Shown: positions 5,167-6,216 of the stretch, one piece after another
Layout of the letters: every line of letters begins with the position of its first letter
Position numbering within the stretch: position 1 is the stretch's first letter
NCBI GenBank assembly: GCA_016200125.1
Contig: JACQFK010000452.1
Span: 1 to 6,216 of the forward strand
From: Planctomycetota bacterium
Lineage (GTDB): Bacteria; Planctomycetota; MHYJ01; JACPRB01
DNA length: 6,216 nucleotides
Direction: 5' to 3'
The notes under the pieces: model-generated
Database searches by the model: none
The model's input: the letters and a program-made list of their open reading frames with translations, nothing else
Told to the model about the DNA's origin: nothing
Translations under genes and position numbers: made by a program

Positions 5167-6216
5167 TCAGCGGCGCCGGCGCATCACGGGCGTCGTCTGC
5201 TTGTCGGCGGCGCCCGCCAGGCCCTGGACGTAGTGCTTCTCGTAGTAGGTCCGGTACTCGCCGCTGCGGACGCGCGCGACCCAGCCTGCGTTGTCGCGGT
5301 ACCAGTCGAGCGTCTTCTTGAGCCCCGTCTCGAACTTGATCTTCGGGGCCCAGCCCAGCTCCTTCTTCGCCTTGCGGCAGTCGATCGCGTAGCGCCGGTC
5401 GTGGCCCGGGCGGTCCTTGACGAACTCGATCAGCGCCTCGGGCGCGCCCACGTGCTTCAGGATCGCCTTCGCGACCACGAGGTTCGGCCGCTCGTTGCCG
5501 CCGCCCAGATTGTAGATCTCCCCCTGCTTCCCCTTCTCGAGCGCCGCCAGGATGCCGCGGCAGTTGTCCTCCACGTGGAGCCAGTCGCGGATGTGCAGGC
5601 CGTCGCCGTAGAGCGGGACGCGCTTCCCCTCGAGCGCGTTCGACGCGAACAGGGGGATGAACTTCTCGGGATACTGGTGGGGGCCGTAGTTGTTCGAGCT
5701 GCGCGTGATGACGGCGTCCAGACCGAAGGTGTGGGCGTAGGCCTGCACCATCATGTCGGCGGCCGCCTTGGTCGACGAGTAGGGATTGTTGGGATGCAGC
5801 GGAGTCTCCTCCGTGAAGAATCCCTCCTTCGGCAGCGAGCCGTAGACCTCGTCCGTCGAGATCTGCAGGAAGCGCTTCACGCCGTGGCGCTTCGCCGCCT
5901 CGAGCAGCGTCACCGTCCCCTGCAGGTTGGTCTGCACGAACTCGGTCGGCCCGTAGAGGCTCCGGTCGACGTGCGACTCGGCCGCGAAGTTGATGATCGC
6001 GTCGAAGCCCGCCTTGACCAGCTCGTCCACCGTCGGGCCGTCCGTGATCGACCCCTTCACGAAGCGGTAGCGGGCGTCCTTGTCCAGGTCCCGCAGGTTC
6101 TCGGGATTGCCGGCGTAGGTGAGGGCGTCCAGGTTGGTGAGGGTCAGGCCCTTGCGTGCCGCCAGGGCCAGGCGCACGAAGTTGGAGCCGATGAAGCCGC
6201 AGCCGCCGGTGACGAG
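5167..6216 (-). CDS. rfbB: dTDP-glucose 4,6-dehydratase, 5'-truncated at window edge
   Basis: This short-chain dehydrogenase/reductase converts dTDP-D-glucose to dTDP-4-keto-6-deoxy-D-glucose, the second step towards dTDP-L-rhamnose and related sugars for surface polysaccharide. 349 residues are visible; only a few N-terminal residues are missing, because the frame runs to base 6216 and opens with the NAD-binding motif LVTGGCGFIGSN. Other landmarks: NLDALTYAGNPENL, NFAAESHVDRS, catalytic STDEVYGS (Thr-Asp-Glu 121-123), YSSTK (Tyr146, Lys150), RSSNNYGPHQYPEKFIPL, HIRDWLHVEDNCRGI and DRPGHDRRYAID. All catalytic residues are present. The C-terminus adds a basic tail ending RRRR. The GTG at 6177 is internal, not the start. 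Its TGA lies directly against the stop of the convergent CxxC gene. Other rhamnose genes would be outside the window. Confidence 0.98.
   Translation of the reverse strand, partial: LVTGGCGFIGSNFVRLALAARKGLTLTNLDALTYAGNPENLRDLDKDARYRFVKGSITDGPTVDELVKAGFDAIINFAAESHVDRSLYGPTEFVQTNLQGTVTLLEAAKRHGVKRFLQISTDEVYGSLPKEGFFTEETPLHPNNPYSSTKAAADMMVQAYAHTFGLDAVITRSSNNYGPHQYPEKFIPLFASNALEGKRVPLYGDGLHIRDWLHVEDNCRGILAALEKGKQGEIYNLGGGNERPNLVVAKAILKHVGAPEALIEFVKDRPGHDRRYAIDCRKAKKELGWAPKIKFETGLKKTLDWYRDNAGWVARVRSGEYRTYYEKHYVQGLAGAADKQTTPVMRRRR

Overview
The window is very GC-rich bacterial chromosome, with G or C at nearly every third codon position in most genes. It carries eight protein genes packed almost end to end; I see no tRNA, rRNA, insertion sequence, CRISPR array or defence system. 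The taxonomic signal is indirect. It comes from a Hanks-type kinase with an HRDISPKN catalytic loop, an exported HEAT-repeat plus von Willebrand A protein with a W-x-x-W-W motif, an atypical ribosomal protein L34, and a small 'FFKGPYFW...' protein of a kind I associate with planctomycetes. A Planctomycetota-like organism is my best inference; Myxococcota or a related deep lineage is the main alternative. Both assignments rest on memory of protein styles, not on a search.

Layout, left to right. Bases 1-915 (+) are the 3' part of a serine/threonine kinase gene. A strong-looking promoter starts on the base after its stop codon and drives rpmH (976-1155, +), a 59-residue L34 gene that is easy to miss. 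Next come an exported HEAT/vWA protein (1221-2714, +) and dtd, D-aminoacyl-tRNA deacylase (2711-3178, +), joined by an ATGA overlap. dtd meets, tail to tail with a 28-base overlap, a small cysteine-containing protein (3151-3399, -). That protein lies just downstream of, and in the same frame as, pilT (3406-4596, -). A 108-base divergent region separates pilT from an uncharacterised CxxC protein gene (4705-5166, +). The stop codon of that gene directly abuts the stop codon of rfbB, dTDP-glucose 4,6-dehydratase (5167 to the window edge, -).

The genes do not form one pathway. They are housekeeping (L34, Dtd), surface or envelope functions (PilT for type IV pilus dynamics, RfbB for deoxysugars of surface polysaccharide, the exported vWA protein) and signalling (kinase). 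The most interesting signals concern expression. Two unrelated genes (starts at 1221 and 4705) have no Shine-Dalgarno sequence but carry a TAnnnT hexamer ending exactly 7 bases before the first base of the start codon, followed by ATCCC, which predicts leaderless transcripts. pilT and rpmH instead have conventional ribosome binding sites. Also notable are an L34 gene with no rnpA next to it and with unusual ends, a PilT that lacks a recognisable AIRNLIRE motif, and a lower-GC3 CxxC gene set between high-GC3 neighbours. I found no convincing previously undescribed multi-gene system.
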